From NCBI RefSeq assembly GCF_024220585.1, contig NZ_JAMXKF010000005.1:289-64288 (forward strand): DNA of 64,000 nucleotides, read 5' to 3'. The position numbers were made by a program, and so were the translations under genes. Below, piece by piece: positions 25,866-34,363 of the stretch. Each line of letters starts with the position of its first letter. The first letter of the stretch is position 1. Below the pieces are notes generated by a model, which saw nothing but the letters and a program-made list of their open reading frames with translations, was not told where the DNA came from and did not search any database. The stretch comes from Dyadobacter diqingensis. Its GTDB lineage: Bacteria; Bacteroidota; Bacteroidia; Cytophagales; Spirosomataceae.

Positions 25866-26927
25866 TTATTTTTCGCAGCCGTCGGAATAGACTGAAATCG
25901 CATTATTTTTCATTTCAAATCTTGCATTCAGCACATCACAGATCATTTCCAGTTTTTCCCTAATAGGTTCGTCACCCAGTCTCGCCGTGATGTTACATTC
26001 AGAAGTAATCTGCTTGTCAAAATTGATATGTACACCATACGCGAGTTCCAGCGTCCTGAAAACATCTTTTACCGGTGTCTTTTTGAATGTAAAATATTGA
26101 GATTCAATCGGAAGGTTAATCAGTACCGGTTCTGCTACATTTCGTTTTTCCAGGGCATTACTTTCCCGGTTGAGCGTGACAAGCTGATTAGGATTCAGTG
26201 TCAAATGATTCGTTTTTGATTCCTTTCCTGAATTCTTTACCGAAATTTCCACTACCCCGGTTTTAACAACGAGCTGCACCTGCTTCTCTGCTGCGTTGGC
26301 TTTAATGCTGAAACTGGTTCCCGTAACTTTCGTCACCATTTCTCCTGAATGAATGTAAAAAGGTTTGTCCGGATTTTTTTGAACTTCAAAAAATGCCTCT
26401 CCCAACATAACCACTTCCCGTTTATCGGCTGAAAACACATCAGGATAGCTGATCCGGGCCTCCTTTTTGAGAATTACAGAACTGCCATCGGGTAAGGTAA
26501 CCAGTTTCACTTTTTCATCGGTATTGACTACCTCGGTAATGGCCACGTTTCCCGATAGGGACAGCACCGCATTGTAAGGCGTTGTGGAAGTGTGTTTCCA
26601 GTAATATCCTGCAAAACCCAGCGTAAGCAGTAAAACGGCCGCAGCCTGAAACCACCTTCCGCGCCACCATGATCTGGTTTGTGCTTCCTGAGAAATATAG
26701 TCAAGCAATTTTGATTTTCTTGAAGCCAGTTCTTCCTCCGAAACGTCGTCAAGTTCTCCCCGGACCATTCGTAAAATATCTCTGGCCTGTTCTATGTTTT
26801 CAGCCTGAGAAGGTGTGTTCTCAAGGATTGAAAGCCAAAAAGAATTCTGTTCACCTTTGTAAACCCATTTACGAAATCCCGGATCATCGATCCAGTCTCT
26901 TACCTCGAAGTTCTTATAATTATTCAT
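25866..26927 (-). CDS. FecR-family anti-sigma factor
   Basis: The ATG at 26927 (MNNYKNFEVRDWI...) gives 353 residues; the longer frame to 26957 would need a GTG start. It has a cytoplasmic N-terminal region of about 85 residues, one membrane helix (FQAAAVLLLTLGFAGYYW, about 93-110), the FecR periplasmic domain (VTLPDGSSVILKKEARISYP, REVVMLGEAFFEV, FYIHSGEMVTKVTGTSFSI) and a C-terminal STN-like segment (FKKTPVKDVFRTLELAYGVHINFD). It holds the sigma factor inactive until the STN-bearing SusC signals. It lies between the sigma gene and the transporter. Confidence 0.93.
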   Translation of the reverse strand: MNNYKNFEVRDWIDDPGFRKWVYKGEQNSFWLSILENTPSQAENIEQARDILRMVRGELDDVSEEELASRKSKLLDYISQEAQTRSWWRGRWFQAAAVLLLTLGFAGYYWKHTSTTPYNAVLSLSGNVAITEVVNTDEKVKLVTLPDGSSVILKKEARISYPDVFSADKREVVMLGEAFFEVQKNPDKPFYIHSGEMVTKVTGTSFSIKANAAEKQVQLVVKTGVVEISVKNSGKESKTNHLTLNPNQLVTLNRESNALEKRNVAEPVLINLPIESQYFTFKKTPVKDVFRTLELAYGVHINFDKQITSECNITARLGDEPIREKLEMICDVLNARFEMKNNAISVYSDGCEK

Positions 26928-27038
26928 GGAATTGTTTAAAATAGTTACTTCTGACACGATGAGTGAGCAGTTGCTATTTCATACCCATGGATTATGAAAA
27001 AAAACGAAAAAAAAATTTAATGATATAGAATGACCTTC

Positions 27039-27698
27039 TCAGATGATGAAATCGATGATCATGGTCAGCAGAATTGTTTTGTATTTCCAGTATTCCCGCA
27101 ATTTCAGAATACCATAATGCAGATAATTAGCAACCGCCTGTCGCTGCAATCCCATGATTGCCGCAATTTCCTCATGTGAAAGATCTTCGTAATATTTCAG
27201 ATACAATGCCTCCCGCTGTCTTTTTGGGAGCAGTTCAATCCCGTTTGTAAGGCGGCTGCTGTTTAGCGCCTCGGTTTCATCTGTGATCCAGATTAATTCG
27301 GGGCTACTGTCATTTGAAACCAGCTCCTCATTTGCTGAAAGATCAGAAAACCTGGATTGTTTTTTGAGACGGGCAATCAGATTGTTTCTTAAAGATTGGA
27401 AGAGATAAGGTTTGATGGAAATGATGTGATCCAGCTTTTCCCTCTTTTCCCAGATTTCGAGAAACAGATCCTGGATGCAATCTTTGATAAGGCCTTTGTC
27501 CGGCGAAAACCGGGTCCCGTAGTGATACAGGGAAGTGAAGTTATGATCCACCAGATCTCCAAAGGCGTTTTTATCCCCTGCGCAGAATTGTAACCAGCGC
27601 TCGGACAAATAATTATCATGTAAATATTCTTTTTGTTTCACGCAAACCCGGGACAAAATTTCGCATCGATTTGTTAAAACTTGCTTTACATTATGCAA
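27039..27698 (-). CDS. ECF sigma factor, FecI/Bacteroidota type
   Basis: The 219-residue protein has sigma region 2 at about 40-105 (AFGDLVDHNFTSLYHYG, IKDCIQDLFLEIWEKREKL, PYLFQSLRNNLIARLK) and region 4 at about 155-205 (LPKRQREALYLKYYEDLSHEEIAAIMGLQRQAVANYLHYGILKLR). The first 20-30 residues are not conserved in type, so the true start may lie downstream of the ATG at 27698. The gene is followed by fecR, susC and susD on the same strand, the standard regulated-uptake arrangement. Confidence 0.92.
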   Translation of the reverse strand: MHNVKQVLTNRCEILSRVCVKQKEYLHDNYLSERWLQFCAGDKNAFGDLVDHNFTSLYHYGTRFSPDKGLIKDCIQDLFLEIWEKREKLDHIISIKPYLFQSLRNNLIARLKKQSRFSDLSANEELVSNDSSPELIWITDETEALNSSRLTNGIELLPKRQREALYLKYYEDLSHEEIAAIMGLQRQAVANYLHYGILKLREYWKYKTILLTMIIDFII

Positions 27699-28053
27699 AT
27701 ATTTCTTGCAATCGGAATGTAAATAAGCAGTTTCACTTTTTCGTAACTGTCCTGCACTGTCTGGGTTTAGAAAAAAAAGCTTTTCTTATCAGTGCTTCCT
27801 ATTCTTCTTAATGTGGGCAACTTTGGAATTTTAGGATGTAATAAGACAGTATTTGACAACCGTGGTCCGTACTTTCAAACGAATCCCGATTTATTCAACG
27901 CTTAGTAGTAAAACATACAATCTGCGGTCTTCCATATCTTAGTGGTACAGAGATTCTGATTTTGCAGCATATGTTATTGATTTAATAGCATGCCGGAGCG
28001 ACCTCTATTCATCAGCCTTTGTATATTTACGCGTTGATTTAAACTGAACCCAT
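27699..28053. other. Divergent intergenic region
   Basis: A 355-base gap separates the minus-strand sigma factor and the plus-strand ABC exporter. The sequence TATATTTAC at 28022-28030 is like the Bacteroidota -7 element (TAnnTTTG), but no matching -33 TTG was seen, so no promoter is called. Confidence 0.4.
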
Positions 28054-29799
28054 ATGCCCGAAAAAGCCAATGATGGCGTGAAGGGGCCGCCAGGAATATT
28101 GAGCCTGCTGGTACCCTACAAAGGATTGATCGTCTTATTGCTGCTCTTCGCCTTGCTTAGCAACGGAATTAACCTGTGGCTGCCCAAGATTATTGCTGAT
28201 GGAATCGATGCTTACATGCACAAGCGTTTCGATCTCAGGAACACATTAATTGAATTTTCCATCGCGGTGATTTTAATCTTTGTATTCGGGTATCTGCAAA
28301 GTATTATTCAGGTCTATGCGTCGGAAAAAGTGGCTAGGGATCTGCGTACCCGATTGTCGGACAAAATTTCGCGTCAAAGTCATGCTTTTATTGAAAAGGC
28401 GAATCCCGCCAAATTATTGACTAATCTGACGGCCGATACGGATTCTATCAAGCTCTTTGTGTCTCAGGCAATCGTGTCAATTGTATCGTCTGTGTTCATT
28501 ATCATTGGGGCCAGTATTCTTTTGTTGAGCATCAACTGGAAACTGGGGTTGACAGTTATCGCCATTATCCCCATTATCGGGGGCACTTTTTTTCTGACTT
28601 TACGAAAAGTCCGTTCGCTGTTTGTGCAAAGCCGGGAGGTGATCGACTGGCTTAACAAGGTTATTAACGAGAGCATTCTGGGTGCCGCATTAATCCGGGT
28701 TGTCAACTCGCAACATTTGGAGTATGCCAAGTTTCTTGAAGCCAATACCAAAGCCAGGAGCCTTGGATTAGCTATTTTAGGACTTTTTGCGGCACTTATC
28801 CCCGTTATAACTTTTACTGCCAACCTTTCCATGCTGACTATTCTGGTATTGGGTGGGCATTTCGTCATAGACGGCACGATGACGCTGGGAAGTTTTGCGG
28901 CATTTAATAGTTATCTGTCGATACTGATTTTTCCAATCCTGGTGATAGGTTTTATGAGCAATGTGATCGCCCAGTCAACCGCCTCTTTTCAACGGATCTC
29001 CATGGTATTGAATGCGCCGGATGAAGAAAAAAAAGGAAACGCCGGCGATATTCTGAAAGGTGATATTGATTTGAAAAATGTGTGGGTAAATTATGGTGAA
29101 AAACCTGCGCTTAAAGATGTTTCCATGTCCATCAAAGCGGGCTCAAAAATCGCGGTGATCGGTCCGACAGCGGCGGGTAAAACACAGCTGTTGTATCTGT
29201 TAACGGGATTGATTGGCGCGCAGAAAGGTGTGGTTATGTTCGATGGAAAACCTATCGATTATTATGATAGCGACTCGTTTCATCAGCAGGTGGGGTTTGT
29301 TTTTCAGGACAGCATTATTTTTAACATGAGCATACGGGAAAACATTGGATTTAGTACCACAGTAACTGACGAATCGCTCCGGAAAGCCATTGAGACGGCC
29401 GAGTTAACGTCCTTTATTGAAAGTTTGCCTGAAAAGCTGGATACCATTGTTTCTGAAAGAGGAGCGAGTTTGTCGGGTGGACAAAAACAGCGCATCATGC
29501 TGGCCAGGGCATTGGCGGTTAACCCGAAAGTATTGTTGCTGGACGATTTTACGGCCCGTGTGGATTCCAGTACGGAAAAGAAGATCCTGTCCAATGTGGA
29601 AAGAAATTATCCCGGAATCACATTGATTTCGGTAACACAAAAAATAGCAGCGATTGAGCATTATGATCAGATTATTCTATTGATGGAAGGTGAAGTGATA
29701 GGGAGTGGCAGGCACGAAGACCTGATGGCCAGCAGCCCCGAATATGTTCAGATTTTCAATTCACAACAAAGCACCAGCAACTATGAATTACGATCTTAA
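28054..29799 (+). CDS. ABC exporter half-transporter, degenerate ATP-site subunit
   Basis: The 581-residue protein has a six-helix ABC exporter membrane domain (about 1-320) and an ATPase domain. Walker A is GPTAAGKT (about 370), the Q-loop FVFQDS is intact, and the signature is canonical LSGGQKQR. Walker B ends LLLDDFTA, with Asp498 in place of the catalytic Glu, and the switch His is replaced by Gln (SVTQKIA, Gln529). This matches the degenerate subunit of heterodimeric exporters such as TM287/288. The second subunit gene overlaps its end by 17 bases. The cargo is unknown; multidrug, lipid or peptide are all possible. Confidence 0.92.
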   Translation: MPEKANDGVKGPPGILSLLVPYKGLIVLLLLFALLSNGINLWLPKIIADGIDAYMHKRFDLRNTLIEFSIAVILIFVFGYLQSIIQVYASEKVARDLRTRLSDKISRQSHAFIEKANPAKLLTNLTADTDSIKLFVSQAIVSIVSSVFIIIGASILLLSINWKLGLTVIAIIPIIGGTFFLTLRKVRSLFVQSREVIDWLNKVINESILGAALIRVVNSQHLEYAKFLEANTKARSLGLAILGLFAALIPVITFTANLSMLTILVLGGHFVIDGTMTLGSFAAFNSYLSILIFPILVIGFMSNVIAQSTASFQRISMVLNAPDEEKKGNAGDILKGDIDLKNVWVNYGEKPALKDVSMSIKAGSKIAVIGPTAAGKTQLLYLLTGLIGAQKGVVMFDGKPIDYYDSDSFHQQVGFVFQDSIIFNMSIRENIGFSTTVTDESLRKAIETAELTSFIESLPEKLDTIVSERGASLSGGQKQRIMLARALAVNPKVLLLDDFTARVDSSTEKKILSNVERNYPGITLISVTQKIAAIEHYDQIILLMEGEVIGSGRHEDLMASSPEYVQIFNSQQSTSNYELRS

Positions 29800-31537
29800 T
29801 TCGTCTTCCGGGCAGGAGAAAACGTCGATTTACAAAGCACTCAAAACACTTTCAAAGCTGATCGCTCACGAACGCGGAAAGCTGGCGCTGGCCCTTGTCG
29901 CGATTATTCTTAATACTGCTGTTAACTTGTTTGGCCCCCTGCTGATCGGGCAGGCAATTGATAAGTATGTGGTGACAAAACAGTTTCACGGACTGTTGCT
30001 TTTTGGAGGAATATTGTTGGCTATGTACTTGCTTGGACTGGTCACGGCTTTTCTGCAAACAAAGTTGATGGGAGGGGTTGGTCAGCGGCTTCTGTTTACA
30101 CTGCGTAACGCGATTTTCAATAAACTGCAACAATTGCCTGTCGCTTTTTTCAATCAGAACAAGGCCGGTGATCTGATATCAAGGGTCAATAACGACACCG
30201 ACAAGCTGAACCAGTTTTTTTCACAATCGCTGATGCAGTTTGTGGGCAGTATCTTCACGATGTTGGGGGCGGGAATATTTTTGCTTTTGATTAATGTTAA
30301 GCTTGGTGCTGCCGCGCTGTTACCTGCGGTATTGATCCTGTTGTTTACCATTGCTTTATCACCATCGGTTAAAAGTGCCAATGCCAAAAACCTTAAAAGT
30401 ACTGGTACGCTAAGTGCCGAAATTCAGGAGAGCCTGAGTAATTTCAAAGTCGTAATCGCGTTCAACCGTCGGGATTATTTCAGGCAGCGTTTCCATGCGG
30501 CTAACCTTGATAACTATCGGCTGGCAACCCGGGCAGGGCTGGCCAATAATATATTTATGCCGGTTTACAGTCTGTTTTCTAATATTGCGCAGCTGATTGT
30601 GCTAACCTATGGCATTTATCTGATCAGTACGGGAGAGTTCAGCGTCGGTTTGCTGGTGAGTTATTTGGCCTACGCGCTAAATTTTTATAATCCGTTAAGA
30701 CAATTGGCAACGTTATGGGCTAGTTTTCAGGTGGCGATGGCAGGGTGGGACCGGGTTTCACAGATTCTTTCCATGGAGACAGATCTGAACGTTATAACGG
30801 AAACAGAAACGATATCGAATCCAAGTTTGCTGGAATTTAAAAATGTGTTTTTTGGGTATGATAAAGGCAACATATTACACCACGTGAGCTTCAAACTGGA
30901 ACAGGGGAAAACTTATGCATTAATCGGACCGACGGGTGGTGGCAAAACCACTACTGCATCGCTGATTGCACGTTTGTATGATCCGCAGCAGGGAACTATT
31001 CTCTTGCATGGCAAAGATATCCGAAGTTATACACCAGCCGAACGCAGTCAGAAAATTGGATTTATCTTGCAAGAGCCATTCCTGTTCAGTGGCACGATCC
31101 GCGAAAACATACTCTACGGTAATGAACAGTTGAAAGATTATTCCAACGAAAAACTGGAACAGTTTATTAACGGGGCGAATTTAGGTGAGATTCTTGCACT
31201 GTTTGAAGATGGATTGGAAACGGTGGTTAATTCGGCTGGGGAAAGTATCAGTTTGGGGCAGAAACAGCTGATCGCATTCATGCGTGCCGTTCTGCGCAGT
31301 CCCGAAATATTGATTCTTGACGAAGCTACTGCCAACATCGACACCGTTACAGAAAAAATGCTTGAAAAGATTTTAAAGCAGCTCCCTGAATCGACCACTC
31401 AGGTAATTATCGCGCACAGGCTGAATACCATCGAAAATGCAGACGAAATATTTTTTGTCAATTCCGGAGAAGTCAATCGCGCCGGGTCGCTCAGTGAGGC
31501 GATGCACATGTTGCTGAAAGATAAGAGAACCAGTTAG
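29783..31537 (+). CDS. ABC exporter half-transporter, catalytic ATP-site subunit
   Basis: The ATG at 29783 (MNYDLNSSSG...) gives 584 residues; the start codon lies inside the last 17 bases of the first subunit, which suggests translational coupling. The membrane domain is followed by Walker A GPTGGGKTT, Q-loop FILQEP, Walker B LILDEATANID with the catalytic Glu present, and switch His in VIIAHRLNTI. The signature motif is altered to SISLGQKQL. The pair thus has one normal composite site (this Walker B with the partner LSGGQ) and one degenerate site, the expected complementary pattern of a heterodimer. Confidence 0.92.
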   Translation: MNYDLNSSSGQEKTSIYKALKTLSKLIAHERGKLALALVAIILNTAVNLFGPLLIGQAIDKYVVTKQFHGLLLFGGILLAMYLLGLVTAFLQTKLMGGVGQRLLFTLRNAIFNKLQQLPVAFFNQNKAGDLISRVNNDTDKLNQFFSQSLMQFVGSIFTMLGAGIFLLLINVKLGAAALLPAVLILLFTIALSPSVKSANAKNLKSTGTLSAEIQESLSNFKVVIAFNRRDYFRQRFHAANLDNYRLATRAGLANNIFMPVYSLFSNIAQLIVLTYGIYLISTGEFSVGLLVSYLAYALNFYNPLRQLATLWASFQVAMAGWDRVSQILSMETDLNVITETETISNPSLLEFKNVFFGYDKGNILHHVSFKLEQGKTYALIGPTGGGKTTTASLIARLYDPQQGTILLHGKDIRSYTPAERSQKIGFILQEPFLFSGTIRENILYGNEQLKDYSNEKLEQFINGANLGEILALFEDGLETVVNSAGESISLGQKQLIAFMRAVLRSPEILILDEATANIDTVTEKMLEKILKQLPESTTQVIIAHRLNTIENADEIFFVNSGEVNRAGSLSEAMHMLLKDKRTS

Positions 31538-31933
31538 TTGTGGTTAAAGTGTGGTCTAAAAAAAAACGAGACATCTGATCATCGGAGATTTTGTAAGAAA
31601 AAAGTTCAAAAGCATAATTTGTTGTTATGTGAAAAACAAAATTTAGCTACGCGATATGGCATTTGCGTAAAACAATTCGATTTACGTACACTTGGTTGGT
31701 GTTGTCTTTTCACATACCAGGTTTGTTGATCGAATAACAGATAATCGAACTTCATGAATTTGTTACAATCCACCATGGACAGAACACGAACGGCATTTTT
31801 GTTGGTCTTAACGAAATCTTCATCGTGGAAGGTTTTGTCAGGAATGGAAGATTGCATTTTCGTTTAGCTTTTATATAAATAGAGATCAAAGAAAAGTTCT
31901 TGTCAACAAATGAGTTTTTCGTAGACACTGGCA
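31538..31933. other. Convergent intergenic region, possible small or decayed gene
   Basis: No firm gene is seen in these 396 bases. A minus-strand frame at 31606-31857 (83 codons) begins in a protein-like manner (PDKTFHDEDFVKTNKNAVRVL and DCNKFMKFDYLLFD) and then turns into unlikely sequence. It could be a short real gene or a remnant, and is left uncalled. Confidence 0.4.
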
Positions 31934-33964
31934 TTAGCCTTTCACCGCAAGCTCATCCGCCAAAAAATACGGATCCGCCTTGAATTTTTGCCAATCGGCG
32001 AGCAACTGTGTTTTAACTGATCTGAAAATGTTTAATTGCTCATCATTCAGATTGATTTGCGGATCGAAACTGGCGTCGGTTTGCTGTTTTTTCAGGGTTT
32101 CTTCCAGGGCGAGGATGTGTTCGAGTAGTTTGGCGCAGGTGGTGAACTGGCCACAGGCGATTACGTCCCGCATGCGTTTGTTTTTCACATCCGTTTCGTC
32201 GAACCAAAGTGTAGTGGCCATGGTGCGGGCACTCTCAGCCACTTTATTCAGCATGGCACAATCATCGGTAAGGAGGGCTACGATCGGGTTAACCGTCCCG
32301 ATGTTATCAGCCGTTTGTTTATTTTTCTGGAATTTGGCCCTGATGCTTTTGTTGCGGCTTTCAATATTCAGTGTGCTCAGTTCATAGATCACATTGAAGA
32401 TCCGGCGGTTTTGCCATGTTTTCTCACCATAAAAAGCGCCATAAAATATATCAAAAATGAGCCGGCGGGTTTGTTTCAGGTTGACATCCAATACCATACT
32501 GAGCATCGAATTTACTCTCGCTTTGAGCATTTGCTCTAAAACACCGGTTGGCGTTTTTTGTAAATATTTCACGAGTCCGCCAAGGGTGTTATCCGAGAAG
32601 TTTCTGAACGCGGGCACCGTTTTTTTGAGCAGCTCAGCCGTTTGTTCTTCTGGCAGACTCAGCGAAGCAGGCAACAACGATTTGATGGGGTTTCCGAAAA
32701 TCAGTCGCTTCACCGCGAAAATCCCAGCGGTTGTGATCGAAAACGTTGTTGTGAGTACAATCGCAAGGTTATGAAGCGAACCCTGTCCGGATTGCGTGAG
32801 CATGAAAATCGAGGCTAGAAGAAGCACGACCGAACCGATCAATAGCCCGGAAATGACTTTGTTTTTTCCGGGTAAAAATGTTTTGACTGGCGTGTCCAGC
32901 AAAGCACTAACAGACTCTTTTCTGATCTCGCCGGCAGTGGAAATCTGTGGATCTTCATATGGATCCATAAAATAGCTGGCTACGTCAGTCACAAAAATCA
33001 GGTCAAAACCATTCGATGCATTATTGTTCCGTCTGCGTTTATCGGCAAGCATGGCGCTGTAAAGTCCCTGGTTATCGTCAACCCCGCCGTCCATAAGACC
33101 AACGTCGACGGCAGGTTTAAGCGCTTTGTTGTCGTAATCAGTTGTGACCAGAGCGTCGCGTAACGTTCCGGAATCCAGTCCCGGCCCATCGCCGTTAGCC
33201 GGGTAGGTGAAGTCCTTTGGCAGCATGATAGGTTCCAGCCCGGCCGGAAAACAGGAAGAGGCAGCCATGATGTCTCCGAGCCGCACCTTCCGGAGCGTGT
33301 TTGCTGAATTTGTATCCTTTTTGTCGAAGTAGACGTATTTATTCCCTGCGATGCCGCCCGTCCAGGGGTTGGTGGATGCCTGAAAACGGAATGATATGCC
33401 CCGGTAAAACTCAGTTGCGTTGAAACATACTTCGAGCGGACGGGCAACAGGCTGCTGTGTCTGAGGCCAGTACACGTCGAAAGTTTTATGGTCAAAAAGT
33501 TTTTCGTTATATATTTTCGAGAAAGCATTGATCAGATTCCTGGCTTTTTCGCCTTTCCATTGCTGCTCATCATTGAGCGTTTGCAGCACCTGGTCCAGTG
33601 AAACCTGACCAGTCATAAAGTCAAGAAGCTGATGATAAGTTTTGGGAAACGGGATGCCCAGCCTGACATGCATGGTGTACAGGATTCCAGCCAGACTGCC
33701 TCCGGATGCTGAGGACACAAATTGCACATTATCCAGAACCCGTCTGTCGGGTTGCTCTGCATCGGGATATCTGAGGTGGTGCAGATAACTCATCGTGCCC
33801 AGACTAAATGCACCGGCGCGAAAACCTCCGCCTGAAAGCGCCAGGGCCAGCTTTTGAAAGGGGGTGGTCAGAATAACAGATTCCAGCTGCGCGTTATCGC
33901 GGCTTTCGATGGCTTTTAGCAGGGACTTTTCGGAGTCAACTGCCGGATTTGGTTCATTTGACAT
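31934..33964 (-). CDS. Patatin-like phospholipase with internal membrane segments
   Basis: The 676-residue protein has the patatin domain at about 38-330: oxyanion loop GGGFRAG (45-51), nucleophile Ser87 in SSASGGS (a variant of GxSxG) and catalytic Asp292 in MDGGVDDNQG. Two hydrophobic helices follow at about 369-389 and 398-417, then a helical 255-residue C-terminal region of unknown role. There is no signal peptide, so the lipase domain probably faces the cytoplasm on the inner membrane. The family are lipid acyl hydrolases. The nearest same-strand genes are far away, so it is likely monocistronic. Confidence 0.87.
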   Translation of the reverse strand: MSNEPNPAVDSEKSLLKAIESRDNAQLESVILTTPFQKLALALSGGGFRAGAFSLGTMSYLHHLRYPDAEQPDRRVLDNVQFVSSASGGSLAGILYTMHVRLGIPFPKTYHQLLDFMTGQVSLDQVLQTLNDEQQWKGEKARNLINAFSKIYNEKLFDHKTFDVYWPQTQQPVARPLEVCFNATEFYRGISFRFQASTNPWTGGIAGNKYVYFDKKDTNSANTLRKVRLGDIMAASSCFPAGLEPIMLPKDFTYPANGDGPGLDSGTLRDALVTTDYDNKALKPAVDVGLMDGGVDDNQGLYSAMLADKRRRNNNASNGFDLIFVTDVASYFMDPYEDPQISTAGEIRKESVSALLDTPVKTFLPGKNKVISGLLIGSVVLLLASIFMLTQSGQGSLHNLAIVLTTTFSITTAGIFAVKRLIFGNPIKSLLPASLSLPEEQTAELLKKTVPAFRNFSDNTLGGLVKYLQKTPTGVLEQMLKARVNSMLSMVLDVNLKQTRRLIFDIFYGAFYGEKTWQNRRIFNVIYELSTLNIESRNKSIRAKFQKNKQTADNIGTVNPIVALLTDDCAMLNKVAESARTMATTLWFDETDVKNKRMRDVIACGQFTTCAKLLEHILALEETLKKQQTDASFDPQINLNDEQLNIFRSVKTQLLADWQKFKADPYFLADELAVKG

Positions 33965-34363
33965 GATCCTTTAAAGTTTAGGTTGCTTGTTGAGTAAATC
34001 TTTACAATTGTTTTCGGTCTGCTTCTTTACACGTTTCAAATGAAATGAAATGTTGAAAGCGAAAACCGGAGGCTTACGGAATGTCAATGGTCTGGTCATG
34101 GGAATATAAAGAGGGTATATGGTGCTTTAAGTCAAATTGTTGTTGTTTTTAATCGTTGCTTCCTGAGTAATTGACGGGCTTCTTATTATTCGGTAAAAAC
34201 AAACCCCATTTTAGAGGAAAGAGAGCTTTGAAGATGAAAAATAATCTGCTGTTTTTGTCCAGCTACGAGATCTCAGTTGTCTTTGGTTTGAGTATAAATT
34301 TCCGGTTAACAAACCGTGTGCGGACAGGATAAGTAATGCAGTAAATTCAAACAAGACAGAGAA
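33965..34363. other. Divergent intergenic region
   Basis: A 399-base gap separates the patatin gene (minus) and the sigma54 activator (plus). It must hold both promoters, but no convincing consensus element or strong palindrome was recognised by eye. Confidence 0.4.

Noticed and set aside
28022..28030. Bacteroidota -7 element TATATTTAC before the ABC exporter
   Set aside because: No -33 TTG at suitable spacing, and the last base differs from the consensus TAnnTTTG.
29744..29782. Upstream start for the second ABC subunit (MFRFSIHN...)
   Set aside because: It lies wholly inside the first subunit gene in another frame; the ATG at 29783 gives the expected N-terminus.
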